Shown here in pieces: positions 16,066 through 25,387 of a stretch of DNA of 28,846 nucleotides. Each line of letters opens with the position of its first letter. The stretch's first letter is position 1. The notes under the pieces are model-generated. The model worked only from the letters and a program-made list of their open reading frames with translations. It ran no database searches and was not told the origin of the DNA. Source of the DNA: Patescibacteria group bacterium (GTDB lineage: Bacteria; Patescibacteriota; Minisyncoccia; Phycocordibacterales; Phycocordibacteraceae); contig JAHJIK010000049.1 of assembly GCA_018823385.1 (NCBI GenBank), positions 1 through 28,846 on the forward strand, read 5' to 3'. The position numbers and the translations under genes were made by a program.

Positions 16066-16722
16066 ATGAATGAATTAAACCGACACCCCAGCCTAAAGGA
16101 TATAGTTACTGGTCTGTATCAGGGAAGAAGCCTTACTCGTATTCTGATGAATTTCGAGCTCTCTAAATATAAATTGATCGGGAAGGTTGTTGATATTGGG
16201 GGCGCACGAAATCCTGACTATTATAAATATATAAACATACGAGAGGCTACTGTAGAGCCTTTGGACGGACTAATCTCTGGAATAGATTTCGAAGTAGACG
16301 ATTTACCATACGCCGATAAGTCAATTGACTCAATTGTTTGCTGCAATCTGCTGGAACATATTTTCGACTACAATCGATTAATGAAAGAAATGTATAGAGT
16401 GCTGGCGCCTTCTGGTTCAGTACTGGGCTTTGTGCCATTCTGGACAGGCTTCCATCCTGACCCCGCAGACTATTTTAGATATACGCACCAGGCACTTGAG
16501 AAAATATGTGTAAATGCAGGATTTTCGAATGTTAAGATTACTCCACTGGCCCAGGGCCCAATTCTTGCAAACTTCAATACCATTGTTCTCTCAGTACCAA
16601 AAATCCTTCGACCCCTTTTTTACATTTTCTATAGCACCCTCAATGCCGCATTCATAAAACTCCGACCTGATAGTCTCCGTCGGCACCCTTTAGGATATAT
16701 TTTTTATATGCAAAAGCACTAA
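16066..16722 (+). CDS. Class I SAM-dependent methyltransferase
   Basis: 218 residues from the ATG at 16066, 4 bases after the previous stop; a longer frame from 16039 overlaps that gene. Motif I is KVVDIGGARNPD, followed by the acidic pair IDFEVDDLPYADKSIDSIVCCNLLEH split over two adjacent segments, and the Methyltransf_11-like YRVLAPSGSVLGFVPF. It is a second methyltransferase beside the first, so the glycan may carry two methyl groups or an O-methylated end cap that sets chain length, as known for some O-antigens (inference). Confidence 0.82.
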   Translation: MNELNRHPSLKDIVTGLYQGRSLTRILMNFELSKYKLIGKVVDIGGARNPDYYKYINIREATVEPLDGLISGIDFEVDDLPYADKSIDSIVCCNLLEHIFDYNRLMKEMYRVLAPSGSVLGFVPFWTGFHPDPADYFRYTHQALEKICVNAGFSNVKITPLAQGPILANFNTIVLSVPKILRPLFYIFYSTLNAAFIKLRPDSLRRHPLGYIFYMQKH

Positions 16723-16724
16723 AT

Positions 16725-17735
16725 ATGTTACAGGTATACATACCAAAGGAGATTCAGAATCTAAGAGTCTTGAGTTTTTTAGCTCCAGTAAGCTCCTCAG
16801 ATAATAGGCTATTCCAGAACATAGATATTAAGGAGTTCGAGAATATTATTAAGAGAGTTGAAAAAATTAAAGACGCTGAGTATGTACTCATACCGCACTA
16901 TCTACCAGACCTAGCAAACTATTCAACGTATGTGCCTGATGCAATAGCCGAAGCAAAAACTGCAGGAATACGCTGCCTGTTATTCACAAATCAAGACAGC
17001 CCAGACGATCTAATTTTTCCAGACACAATAGTGTTCAGGCCGTCTGCGTATAAATCAAAGTTGGATGCGAGGTCGATCATTATTCCAGGACAAGTACAGG
17101 ATTTAGGTCAAGAGTACGGGTACGAGCCTCTTCACAAAAAGACGCAACCAGGTGTTGGGTTTGTTGGGAAGGCGGGCTTATCTTCAGTAAAGGAATTGGT
17201 ACGCTTCTTTTACAAAAACTTCATTATTTTGAAAGGTCCTTGTCGAGAAGGTGTATTCTTTAGACGCAAGGCACTCAATGTCTTAAAGAAATCTGATAGT
17301 GTTGAGCTGCATTCCAAAATCAGAAGACGCTTTTCTGCACATAAGAAAACCATAGAGGCTCCAATTGCGGAAATTCGCGGTGAGTACATTGAAAATATAC
17401 AAGAAAATCTTTTCACATTATGCCCACGTGGAGACGGAAACTATTCCCTCCGTTTCTATGAGGTGTTGTCGCTAGGGAGGATACCATTAGTTATAGATAC
17501 AGACATGGAGCTACCTCTAGAGGATCGCGTTCCGTACGACACATTTATCGTCCGAGTACATTGGAGCGATATCGAAAATCTGGCGACCATAATTGCGAAG
17601 CTTCACGAATCAACTTCTGATGAAATATTTCAAAAAATGCAAGCTAGCGCACGCGAACATTTTGTGAAATATCTGCACATGCCTCCATTCCTACGAATAG
17701 TGCTGTCGAAAGAATACCTTGATCTCATTCCGTAA
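16725..17735 (+). CDS. Exostosin-like (GT47-type) glycosyltransferase
   Basis: 336 residues. The C-terminal half carries the exostosin-family core: CPRGDGNYSLRFYEVLSLGR (233-252) and IPLVIDTDMELPLED, with Glu246 as the likely catalytic-region acid. The N-terminal half contains YVLIPHYLPDL and a basic RRRF region. Exostosin-type enzymes are inverting transferases best known from eukaryotic heparan sulfate and plant cell walls, and sporadic in bacterial surface-glycan loci. The substrate is unknown. Confidence 0.75.
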   Translation: MLQVYIPKEIQNLRVLSFLAPVSSSDNRLFQNIDIKEFENIIKRVEKIKDAEYVLIPHYLPDLANYSTYVPDAIAEAKTAGIRCLLFTNQDSPDDLIFPDTIVFRPSAYKSKLDARSIIIPGQVQDLGQEYGYEPLHKKTQPGVGFVGKAGLSSVKELVRFFYKNFIILKGPCREGVFFRRKALNVLKKSDSVELHSKIRRRFSAHKKTIEAPIAEIRGEYIENIQENLFTLCPRGDGNYSLRFYEVLSLGRIPLVIDTDMELPLEDRVPYDTFIVRVHWSDIENLATIIAKLHESTSDEIFQKMQASAREHFVKYLHMPPFLRIVLSKEYLDLIP

Positions 17736-17737
17736 GT

Positions 17738-18862
17738 ATGGCTAAGTTTATAATTTTATTCCATGGTAGGTACCCCAGTGAAAAAGCTGCTGCCACGTAT
17801 GTTACTCAGAATGCTGAATCCTTAGTTCAGCTGGGTCATGCGGTTACAATTCTTTCTCCAGCCAGGCGCACTTTAAATAAGGGTAATTTAAATCTGGCCC
17901 CTGAAGGTTGTCGCATTATCTACATGCCTATAATAGATTTATTTGAATTACCTATACTTCGCTCAGCTGCATTCTGGGTAAGCCTAACGTGCTTTACACT
18001 GTCTTCATGGCTATACCTAAAATTCAAATCTAGTGGAAAGGATAATATCATTTCGAACGATTTATTAGTGGGGCTGATGGTAAACACGGTATCCAGTAGA
18101 TTAATTTATGAAGTTCACGACTTTCCCGAAAGGTGGCACTTTCTATATAGACAATTATTTAAAAGGGCGATGTTGGTAATTGCTACAAATTCCTGGAAAG
18201 AGGAGATGTTGACGGCTTCATTTAGCGAGGTTCACGGGAAAGTATTAATGGAGAGGAACGGAGTCAACCTTGAAAAATTTTATCCTGGAGATAAAACCGT
18301 AGACCGCACCGTTTTAGGGCTATCGACGACTGCACCAGTTGTAGTGTATACAGGTCACCTTTATGGCTGGAAGGGTGTTGCAACACTTATGGGTGCAGCG
18401 AAATCTTTACCCAATATAGACTTCTACTTAGTCGGCGGTACAAAAGAGGATATTGAGAAATATAAAGCTGAATACAGTTCCAGTAACATGCACTTCGTGG
18501 GGCATGTGCCGCATGCTGACGTCAGGAGGTGGCAGTCTAGTGCCGATATGCTAGTTCTTCCTAATACTGGAAAAGATAAACTATCAAGTTTGTACACCTC
18601 ACCTATGAAGCTGTTCGAATACATGGCCAACAAGAGACCGATAATTGCATCAGATATACCTTCAATACGAGAAGTCGTGGGGGATAATATGGCGACCCTG
18701 TTTGAACCCGACAACTCTTTAGAGCTTGCTTCGGCAATAAGGCAAGTAATTGAAAACCCAAAAGAAGCCAACAAAATGGCCGATATTGCATATGAGTCAG
18801 TGCTAAAGCACTCTTGGAGATCACGCGCAATGAGAATGTGCGCTAGAGTAAATGCATTATGA
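17738..18862 (+). CDS. Glycosyltransferase family 4
   Basis: 374 residues. The N-terminal GRYPSEKAAATYVTQNAESL and LIYEVHDFPERWHF are typical of a GT4 subgroup in capsule and exopolysaccharide loci. The C-terminal domain has VVYTGHLYGWKGVATLM and TSPMKLFEYMANKRPIIASD, whose Glu is the second of the usual pair. It overlaps the flippase gene by 4 bases (ATGA). Confidence 0.9.
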   Translation: MAKFIILFHGRYPSEKAAATYVTQNAESLVQLGHAVTILSPARRTLNKGNLNLAPEGCRIIYMPIIDLFELPILRSAAFWVSLTCFTLSSWLYLKFKSSGKDNIISNDLLVGLMVNTVSSRLIYEVHDFPERWHFLYRQLFKRAMLVIATNSWKEEMLTASFSEVHGKVLMERNGVNLEKFYPGDKTVDRTVLGLSTTAPVVVYTGHLYGWKGVATLMGAAKSLPNIDFYLVGGTKEDIEKYKAEYSSSNMHFVGHVPHADVRRWQSSADMLVLPNTGKDKLSSLYTSPMKLFEYMANKRPIIASDIPSIREVVGDNMATLFEPDNSLELASAIRQVIENPKEANKMADIAYESVLKHSWRSRAMRMCARVNAL

Positions 18863-20241
18863 GTACAGCGAAAGCAATTGGAAAAGGAATTGTGTGGGGC
18901 ACTACGGCTTCAGTGGTCGGAAAGTGTGTCGTACTTTTTAATATATTTCTCATATTGCGGACGCTTTCGGTATATGAATATGGGCTCTCCGAGCTCGTTT
19001 TTTCAACCATTTCAGTTATGAGTATCATTCTGCTACCCGGACTCTCAACGGTTATTTTGTCTGATATAAGTCTTGAGCGCGCACAAAATAATCATGCGAA
19101 GATGCGCAGCGTCTTCCGTCAATTTTTCCTTTTGAATCTGATACTCAGTGTCCTCGCTTGGAGTGTGTTATTTTTTGGGTCATCTTATGCGGCTCAACTG
19201 GCAGGAAATGGCACAATAGAATATTTTCTTAAAATTGTTTCCTTTACGTTTTTAGTTTCGCCTTTCAGAATGGCGGCGCAGCTTTTGGCAGGCTTTGAGT
19301 TGCGATTCTTCGACCAGTCATTCTATTCAGTGGTAGAAGAGCTTTTTAAGGCTTTTTTACTCTGTATATTCCTGCTTTTCTTGCATCTCGCAATAGATGG
19401 TCTCCTGTTCGCAGTTGTTCTTTCACAAGTACTGGCCGTTCTTGTATTTACTCCGAGGACTATTAGGGCATATAGGCGGATGGGGACTCAAACTACAGAT
19501 GATGTTGAGCCAATTTGGAAGTTGCTTGGAAGTCACCGGAAATGGGGAATTGCTTCTTCATATGTAAGTAACATTACTCAGGCCGCACAGGTTTGGCTTA
19601 TTCGGCTTGTGCTGGGTACTGAAGCGGTAGGACTATTCGCATTTGCATCTGGTATCGTGAGTCAGGTCTCCTCTTTTCAGCCTCTATCATCTGTTTTATC
19701 GCCGATACTTCCTGCCTATATTAAAAAGAAGCAAGAATTCTCTGCATTAATTCGTACTTCAATTAAGTTTCAACTTGCGTTTGGATTAGTGTTAGTTGTG
19801 CTTGGGTATATTGGTCTTCCTGTTCTTATATACATTTTCCCAAAGTATGCTGCAGCAGTTCCGCTAACACAGATTCTGCTCTTAACTGTTGTTGTGTCTG
19901 GCGTTGCGGCGTTATTCAATCCAGTTTTCTCTGCCATGCAGCGACAAATAGTACTGCTTTACTCGGGAATTCTTAAACTTGTTTTAACGTTCATACTATT
20001 CACTATATCAATGTTAGTTTTCGGCATACCAGGAATAGGTTACGCAAGCATCATTATATTTATCATTATAATTACTGAGAGGATCTGGAGACTCAAAAGG
20101 GAGATTCCTGATTTCACATTTTCAATTTCGGATCTGTACACATTTTCAAGCGACGAAAAACGCTATATCAAATTATTATTAAATATTGTAACTAAAAAGT
20201 GGTCATGGCTTCCTTCAAAATATGAAAACCGTTCTCATTAG
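18859..20241 (+). CDS. Wzx-type polysaccharide flippase (MOP superfamily)
   Basis: 460 residues, almost entirely hydrophobic helices, consistent with 12-14 membrane segments. The N-terminal segment with KGIVWGTTASVVGKC and the YEYGLSELVFS loop is the usual Wzx beginning. It should move undecaprenyl-linked glycan units across the inner membrane. The final 40 or so residues are hydrophilic. It shares a 20-base overlap with the next gene. Confidence 0.88.
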   Translation: MSTAKAIGKGIVWGTTASVVGKCVVLFNIFLILRTLSVYEYGLSELVFSTISVMSIILLPGLSTVILSDISLERAQNNHAKMRSVFRQFFLLNLILSVLAWSVLFFGSSYAAQLAGNGTIEYFLKIVSFTFLVSPFRMAAQLLAGFELRFFDQSFYSVVEELFKAFLLCIFLLFLHLAIDGLLFAVVLSQVLAVLVFTPRTIRAYRRMGTQTTDDVEPIWKLLGSHRKWGIASSYVSNITQAAQVWLIRLVLGTEAVGLFAFASGIVSQVSSFQPLSSVLSPILPAYIKKKQEFSALIRTSIKFQLAFGLVLVVLGYIGLPVLIYIFPKYAAAVPLTQILLLTVVVSGVAALFNPVFSAMQRQIVLLYSGILKLVLTFILFTISMLVFGIPGIGYASIIIFIIIITERIWRLKREIPDFTFSISDLYTFSSDEKRYIKLLLNIVTKKWSWLPSKYENRSH

Positions 20242-21619
20242 CATCTTCGACAGTAACATGGTTAGAAATATCCTCAGAACTGAGGTGCTTCGGACAATCG
20301 TAGCAGATATTTCGATAGACACAGTCGTTCTGCTTGTGCATCCAAAGAAGTGTGTCGAGTATAAAAAAGAGTTTGAAACTGAGAAGGTTCAGGTTGTCCC
20401 ATATGATACGACTCCGGCGACAAAACTAGAACAGTTCTTTTGGTTTCTGTTACGTAACTCAATTCACACGAAAAACGTACGTACTAAAATAGACGAGCTC
20501 CTCTTCACATCATCAGGTAATTTCTCAACTAGACTCATAAAACATATAGCCGCAAGGATTATATTTTCGGCGACGAAGGTGTCTTTCGTGGACATGTTTT
20601 TGCGACGACTAACAATTCATGTACATAACGAGGTGGAGTGGTTGAAAGTACTAGAAAAGTACTCGCCAAACCTAGTATTCCTGCCGACTATTTTTGGGAA
20701 TCGAGATATCCAGCTTTTGAAAGCGTGTCGTAGTACTACGACACCTACGTTAGGAATGATTAAAAGCTGGGATAATTTAATCGGCAAAGATCCTTTGTTG
20801 ATATGGCCGGATCGCCTAGTAGTACACAACGAGATTGTGAAGCAATATGCGATTTCTATGCACTCATATCCCGAAGAGCGAATATTTATATCTGGTTTAC
20901 CTCAGCTTGATGTGTATGTTACCAACAATAGAATACGTACAAGAGATCAGTTCCTTAGCTCGCTTGGAATTGATCCAAAGGCGCTGTTAATTGTGTATAG
21001 CGCTGTAGGAAAGTTGATCTCGTACCATGAGCCAGAAGTCATACAGTACCTTTCTGAGCTAATCGGTTCTGGCGGGGTCGTGAAAGACGCACATTTACTT
21101 GTCAGGCTTCATCCTGCCTATCCCAGTGATGAAGGTCTGCTGAAAGAACTCCCAAACACAACTATCATTCGGCCAGGAAGGGTGGGGGTGGACGATAACC
21201 CGCTCAGGTTTGATTTCGAATTTGATTCTGAAGAAACAACGGCACTTATGGAAACGCTTAAGTGGGCTGATGTATTAATTCAAAGCGGTTCGACCATGGC
21301 GATAGACGCTGCCTGTTTTGATACACCCATAATTAGTCTTGGGTTTGACGGGTATATAGAGAATGAGAAACTGGAGTTTTCAAACCGAAGACTCCTCATC
21401 AAAGATCACTACCAACGCATACTGGATACTGGCGGCACGAAAGAGGTGTATACAGAAAAGGAGTTAATCTCAGCCATACAAGAATATATAAGACATCCTG
21501 AAGCCGACAAGGCTGGGCGAGCGAGAATTGTTGATGAACAGTGTTACCGACTTGACGGCAAGTCGGGTAGAAGGGTTGGGGAGTACATCCTTACGTATTT
21601 ACAGCAAATCTCGGCCTAG
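20222..21619 (+). CDS. GT-B-like surface carbohydrate protein (CDP-glycerol transferase/epimerase-like)
   Basis: 465 residues. The family is not firmly recognised. The middle part (GMIKSWDNLIGKDPLLIWPD, then LVVHNEIVKQYA and FISGLPQLDVY) and the last third (LLVRLHPAYPSDE, ADVLIQSGSTMAIDAACFDTP) resemble the UDP-glycosyltransferase, 2-epimerase and CDP-glycerol-phosphotransferase superfamily. The S-G-S-T-x-A-x-(D/E) stretch is the nucleotide-binding feature. The start at 20222 lies inside the flippase gene. It is the last gene before a new promoter. Confidence 0.65.
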   Translation: MKTVLISIFDSNMVRNILRTEVLRTIVADISIDTVVLLVHPKKCVEYKKEFETEKVQVVPYDTTPATKLEQFFWFLLRNSIHTKNVRTKIDELLFTSSGNFSTRLIKHIAARIIFSATKVSFVDMFLRRLTIHVHNEVEWLKVLEKYSPNLVFLPTIFGNRDIQLLKACRSTTTPTLGMIKSWDNLIGKDPLLIWPDRLVVHNEIVKQYAISMHSYPEERIFISGLPQLDVYVTNNRIRTRDQFLSSLGIDPKALLIVYSAVGKLISYHEPEVIQYLSELIGSGGVVKDAHLLVRLHPAYPSDEGLLKELPNTTIIRPGRVGVDDNPLRFDFEFDSEETTALMETLKWADVLIQSGSTMAIDAACFDTPIISLGFDGYIENEKLEFSNRRLLIKDHYQRILDTGGTKEVYTEKELISAIQEYIRHPEADKAGRARIVDEQCYRLDGKSGRRVGEYILTYLQQISA

Positions 21620-21620
21620 T

Positions 21621-21648
21621 TTGCTCTTGATGAAATGCGTCGTAGAAT
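21621..21648 (+). promoter_or_regulatory. Promoter TTGCTC-N16-TAGAAT, leaderless
   Basis: TTGCTC (21621-21626) and TAGAAT (21643-21648) are separated by 16 bases. The predicted +1 is the A of the ATG at 21655. The block TAGAATGCATACATG nearly repeats TAGAATGCATATATG at 1786-1800. Confidence 0.65.
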
Positions 21649-21654
21649 GCATAC

Positions 21655-22392
21655 ATGAGTAAACTGCAGTTACAGGGGAGAGTCATTTTAGTTACTGGCG
21701 GAGCAGGCTTTCTCGCGAGTCAATTTATCCCTGAATTAGAGGCTGAAGGAGCGGTAGTTGAGGTTTTAGATATCAACGGCGATCGGCCAGTTGATATTGT
21801 AAACGCGGAAGAAGTGAGGGCTCGCGTTGCTGAAATACTTGCCACTCACTCTAAAATTGATGGTTTTGTACATGCAGCAGCAATAAATCCAACACCTGGT
21901 TCTGGTACTCCTCAGTTTTCTCCATACGAGGATTTTCCTATTGAACTTTGGAAAGCCGAGTTCGATGTGAATCTTACTTCAGCTCAAATTGTAATGCAGG
22001 CAATTTCACCACACTTGAAGAAGAGTATGCGGGGAAGTGTCGTATTTATCTCTTCTGATCTTGGGCTGATTGCACCGAACAATTCAATATACGAACCTGG
22101 CAAGTTTAAGGATATCGCCTACGTGTCTTCAAAGGCAGGACTACTTGGTTTGATGCGTGGATGGGCAAGTTATCTTGGGCCGTACGGTGTCCGTGTAAAT
22201 GCATTGGTGCCGGGAGGTATGGAGAACGGGCATGCAAAAGATTTTCTTGAAAAAAACGGTAAGCTTAATATGTTGGGAAGGATGGCTCGTCCAGGCGAAT
22301 ATAACGCGGCTATAACTTTTTTGCTATCAGAAAGTTCTACATACATGACCGGGTCATCGCTTGTAATCGATGGAGGTAGAACAGCTTGGTAA
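21655..22392 (+). CDS. SDR oxidoreductase, PtmA-like
   Basis: 245 residues. The cofactor loop is VTGGAGFLASQF (13-24), with Ala where the last Gly of the loop normally is. The catalytic Tyr156 and Lys160 are in AYVSSKAGL, and VNALVPGG and DGGRTAW close the fold. A long insertion before the Tyr (NSIYEPGKFKDIA) is typical of SDRs in nonulosonic-acid and flagellin-glycosylation loci such as ptmA. It begins the second transcription unit with the Gfo/Idh, NeuA and pyruvyltransferase genes, so a role in making the sugar for the nonulosonate is likely. Confidence 0.85.
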   Translation: MSKLQLQGRVILVTGGAGFLASQFIPELEAEGAVVEVLDINGDRPVDIVNAEEVRARVAEILATHSKIDGFVHAAAINPTPGSGTPQFSPYEDFPIELWKAEFDVNLTSAQIVMQAISPHLKKSMRGSVVFISSDLGLIAPNNSIYEPGKFKDIAYVSSKAGLLGLMRGWASYLGPYGVRVNALVPGGMENGHAKDFLEKNGKLNMLGRMARPGEYNAAITFLLSESSTYMTGSSLVIDGGRTAW

Positions 22393-22393
22393 T

Positions 22394-23386
22394 ATGAGGC
22401 TTTTGATACAAGGATGCGGCTCAATAGGTCAGAGACATTACAAAAATGCCGTTTTGCTTGGACATGACGCAGCATTCTTGAGAGAGTCAGAATCCAGGCG
22501 CCCATTTGTTCAGAAGTTCTTTGACGAAGAACAGCAGCTCGGTCGTAGTGTGCCCAAAGTGTTCACTTCAATGCAAGACGCAATCGAATCTTGGAAGCCG
22601 GACGCTTTAATTATTGCGACTCCAAACAATATGCACCTTTCGAATGCGAAACTCGGCGCATCAAATAACTTACCGATGCTAATTGAAAAACCAGTCGCAA
22701 TCTCTGAAGATGGTCTGAGAGACCTTGTCGAAGAGGTGGAGTCGCGAGGCATTGTCACAATGGTTGGGTATAATTTGAGGTTCCACCCTTTGTTGCAAAG
22801 GATTAAAGATATGGTGGATACGAAATATTTAGGCACCGTACTCTCTGTGGATGTAGAGGTGGGTGAGAATATTGCTGATTGGCATCCGTGGGAAGACTAT
22901 TCTGAAACGTATGCTCCATATATAGCTAGTGGCGGTGGAAGCTTGTTATGCTTCAGTCACGATATTGACTATGTGTATTGGTTATTTGGTGCCCCCTCAT
23001 CTGTGGAAGCAGTGGGAGGAAAACTCACTCCCTTAGAGGGGGACGCGGAGGATATGGTTAAAACGCTCTGGAGATTTGATGATGGGCTTGTGGCAAGCCT
23101 ACACATTGACTATTTCCAGCGGCCTAAGGTGCGTACGCTTAAGATAATAGGAACAAATAAAATCATCGAATGGGACGCATACGGTAGTTTGATAGTTTGG
23201 GACCAGATCACGTCTCAGAAAGAGGAGATTACTGTTCCGGAAGGGTTCGAGAGAAACGACATGTTTAAAGAGGAGCTTGCACATTTTATCCGTGCTGTAG
23301 AAAAAGGAACACAAACAAACATACCGCTTTCCCAAGGCTGCACTGTTGTTAACATTGTAGAGAGAATTAAAGGTAGACTGAAATAA
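22394..23386 (+). CDS. Gfo/Idh/MocA family oxidoreductase
   Basis: 330 residues from the ATG at 22394, one base after the SDR stop; a longer frame from 22370 overlaps the SDR. The NAD-binding loop is GCGSIG (7-12), the signature is EKP (98-100), and the substrate-domain region includes GGGSLLCFSHDIDYVYWLFG with the usual His/Asp. It probably oxidises or reduces a sugar or sugar-nucleotide. Pairing an SDR with a Gfo/Idh enzyme next to neuA is known from legionaminic-acid loci such as the Campylobacter ptm genes. Confidence 0.88.
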   Translation: MRLLIQGCGSIGQRHYKNAVLLGHDAAFLRESESRRPFVQKFFDEEQQLGRSVPKVFTSMQDAIESWKPDALIIATPNNMHLSNAKLGASNNLPMLIEKPVAISEDGLRDLVEEVESRGIVTMVGYNLRFHPLLQRIKDMVDTKYLGTVLSVDVEVGENIADWHPWEDYSETYAPYIASGGGSLLCFSHDIDYVYWLFGAPSSVEAVGGKLTPLEGDAEDMVKTLWRFDDGLVASLHIDYFQRPKVRTLKIIGTNKIIEWDAYGSLIVWDQITSQKEEITVPEGFERNDMFKEELAHFIRAVEKGTQTNIPLSQGCTVVNIVERIKGRLK

Positions 23387-23387
23387 T

Positions 23388-24107
23388 ATGAAAAAGGATA
23401 TACGTGTACTGGCCATAATTCCTGCTCGAGGTGGCTCAAAAAGCATTCCGAAAAAGAATATACATGATGTCTGCGGCATGCCTTTGATTCACTATTCAAT
23501 TAAGGCTGCAAACGAATCTGCTCTCATTGATGCTGTAATCGTATCAACTGATAGTCCTGAGATAGCTGAGATCGCAAAGTTGTGCGACGGGGAAGTCCCA
23601 TTTTTGCGTCCTGCGGAGTTTGCTCAGGATGACTCACGAGATGTGGAGTATTTACGTCATGCTGTGGAATGGGTTCGGAAAGAAAGAGGATGGCACCCAG
23701 AAATCATTGTCATGGTGCCGCCTACCTCACCATCACGAACAGCGGCAGATCTCGACAGGGCAATTCAACACTTAATAGATTCAAACGCAGACTCCGTAAG
23801 AACTGTTGTTCATAATCCACATTTTAATCCATACAAAATGTGGCGAAAGATCAGCGGGTCAGAAGACAGAATCGAGCCTATTTTCGAGAATGGCTATAAT
23901 GGTTTACCCAGGCAGGAAATCGGTGACAATTATTACCAGCCAGTTGCAATTGCATATGTTATGAAAGTAGAGAATATAGATAAAGGAGAACTGTGGGGAG
24001 AGGATATTAGAATGGTGCCATTCCCACTCGAAAGATTTACAGATATAGATACCTATGATGATTTGCATCACGCAGAACAGGTTCTTAAAATATATTCGCA
24101 AGCATGA
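23388..24107 (+). CDS. neuA: CMP-nonulosonate (acylneuraminate) cytidylyltransferase
   Basis: 239 residues. The CTP-binding signature is IPARGGSKSIPKKN (11-24), then GMPLIHYSIKAA and VIVSTDSPEIAEIA; TSPSRTAADLDRAIQ is the usual second block. It couples CTP to a nine-carbon acidic sugar (sialic, legionaminic or pseudaminic type). The product class cannot be read from sequence alone. GC and lack of Shine-Dalgarno match its operon, unlike neuB nearby. Confidence 0.9.
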   Translation: MKKDIRVLAIIPARGGSKSIPKKNIHDVCGMPLIHYSIKAANESALIDAVIVSTDSPEIAEIAKLCDGEVPFLRPAEFAQDDSRDVEYLRHAVEWVRKERGWHPEIIVMVPPTSPSRTAADLDRAIQHLIDSNADSVRTVVHNPHFNPYKMWRKISGSEDRIEPIFENGYNGLPRQEIGDNYYQPVAIAYVMKVENIDKGELWGEDIRMVPFPLERFTDIDTYDDLHHAEQVLKIYSQA

Positions 24108-25327
24108 AAATCGTACATTTGGCAAACTGGAATAGCACGAATATTGGTAACGGAGCATTAATTTACGGCACAGAGCGAGTAATATCCGAAGATTTTTCGG
24201 AGCAGGTGGAGTTCTTGCCTGAAGCATGGGATGACTACACATTTAAAAAAAAGTTTTTTGATGAGGACTTTGTAGACCTGGTAAATTCAAATGCAGATGC
24301 GCTTCTCATAAATGGCGCTGTTACATTCAATGCATATCGGAGGTCGTACACTGCAACAGGGATGCGGTTTAATTTACCGCTTGAGCTGTGGGATAAGATA
24401 AACAAGCCAATAATCTTTTACGGTGTTTCGTATAGGTGTTGGCCATTTCAAAAGTACCCAAATAGAGAGGCGTTTAAAGCAATGTTGGTAAAAGCTACTA
24501 CAGACAAGAAAGTGTTTTTCTGTGTACGCAACGATGGGACAAAGGAATGGATTGCAAAAAACTTTGGCATCGATTCCGAGCATGTTCACGAGGTACCGGA
24601 CCCCGGGCTCTTCGTTCCTGCGAGCAATCTTGAGTATCCAGAGCTGCATGAAACAAAAAAGAATGTAATCATCTCATTTAATGGTGAAGACCCAATGCAT
24701 CGATTCGCCACTGTATTTGAAAAGACTGTTATTAGGGTTTTGCAAAACGTTGTCGATCCGGCTAGACTCGATAGGTTTTTAAATCGCTTCGGGCTGTACC
24801 GACTAGAGCGAGATCGAATAATAAAGGAAATCGTTCGTGCAGTAGAGGGCATCTCTAAGGAAATCGACACTCAGTTCATTCTTGTACCGCACTACTTGGA
24901 CGATTACGGGATGATCCAGCGATTTATAGAGCTCGTACGTGAGCATATTGCACACCAATGTATTGTGTCTACTGGCCTTGTCGGCGTGCCACACACGGCC
25001 TACTTCTATGGTCGATATGCAAAGGCTGATTTGGCAATTTCAATGCGTGTGCACTCCATGTCGCCCTCAATTGGTCTAGGCATCCCTGTCGTGCCGATTA
25101 CTTCGCAGGGTCGAATGAGAAACTTTCTCAAAAAGGCTGGCCTTAGTGACATTGCGGTAGATGTGTCTGAAAAAGGGTTCGGAGATACATTGCAATCGAT
25201 GTCTATTTCCTTGCTCAAGGACCCGTCATCCTTTAAAAACAATGTAGCGCCCAAAGTAGAGATAATGAGAGAAAGATATAAGGTAATGAACGCTCAAATA
25301 GAAGCATTCATCGGAAAGAACTCTTAG
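24104..25327 (+). CDS. Polysaccharide pyruvyl transferase family protein
   Basis: 407 residues. The N-terminus has NIGNGAL (13-19), the family's N-x-G-N/D loop. The middle has FYGVSYRCWPF and VPDPGLFV, and the C-terminal part has ISMRVHSMSPSIGLGIPVVPI, the R-x-H-S signature. These enzymes transfer pyruvate from PEP to make ketal-pyruvylated sugars, which add negative charge and can anchor SLH-domain proteins. The family also includes proteins of other function (for example CsaB and polysaccharide exporters), so the reaction is an inference. It overlaps neuA by 4 bases. Confidence 0.87.
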   Translation: MKIVHLANWNSTNIGNGALIYGTERVISEDFSEQVEFLPEAWDDYTFKKKFFDEDFVDLVNSNADALLINGAVTFNAYRRSYTATGMRFNLPLELWDKINKPIIFYGVSYRCWPFQKYPNREAFKAMLVKATTDKKVFFCVRNDGTKEWIAKNFGIDSEHVHEVPDPGLFVPASNLEYPELHETKKNVIISFNGEDPMHRFATVFEKTVIRVLQNVVDPARLDRFLNRFGLYRLERDRIIKEIVRAVEGISKEIDTQFILVPHYLDDYGMIQRFIELVREHIAHQCIVSTGLVGVPHTAYFYGRYAKADLAISMRVHSMSPSIGLGIPVVPITSQGRMRNFLKKAGLSDIAVDVSEKGFGDTLQSMSISLLKDPSSFKNNVAPKVEIMRERYKVMNAQIEAFIGKNS

Positions 25328-25331
25328 ATAT

Positions 25332-25365
25332 AAAAAACCTGCGCCACAGATATGTGCAGCGCAGG
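25332..25365 (-). terminator. Rho-independent terminator of neuB
   Basis: On the reverse strand CCTGCGC (25365-25359) pairs with GCGCAGG (25344-25338), with an inner CTGCA/TGTGG-like extension, followed by a T run (25337-25332). On the forward strand no T run follows, so it would act only weakly for the pyruvyltransferase gene. Confidence 0.8.
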
Positions 25366-25387
25366 TATAAGTTAGAAAGTCTGAAGG

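Noticed and set aside
2907..25327. UGA recoded as glycine
   Set aside because: Genes such as murD and the ligase end at TGA in the correct place, and the ORFs do not need read-through.
10205..25327. CRISPR arrays or insertion sequences within the glycan locus
   Set aside because: No regularly spaced direct repeats, transposase motifs or terminal inverted repeats were found by eye.
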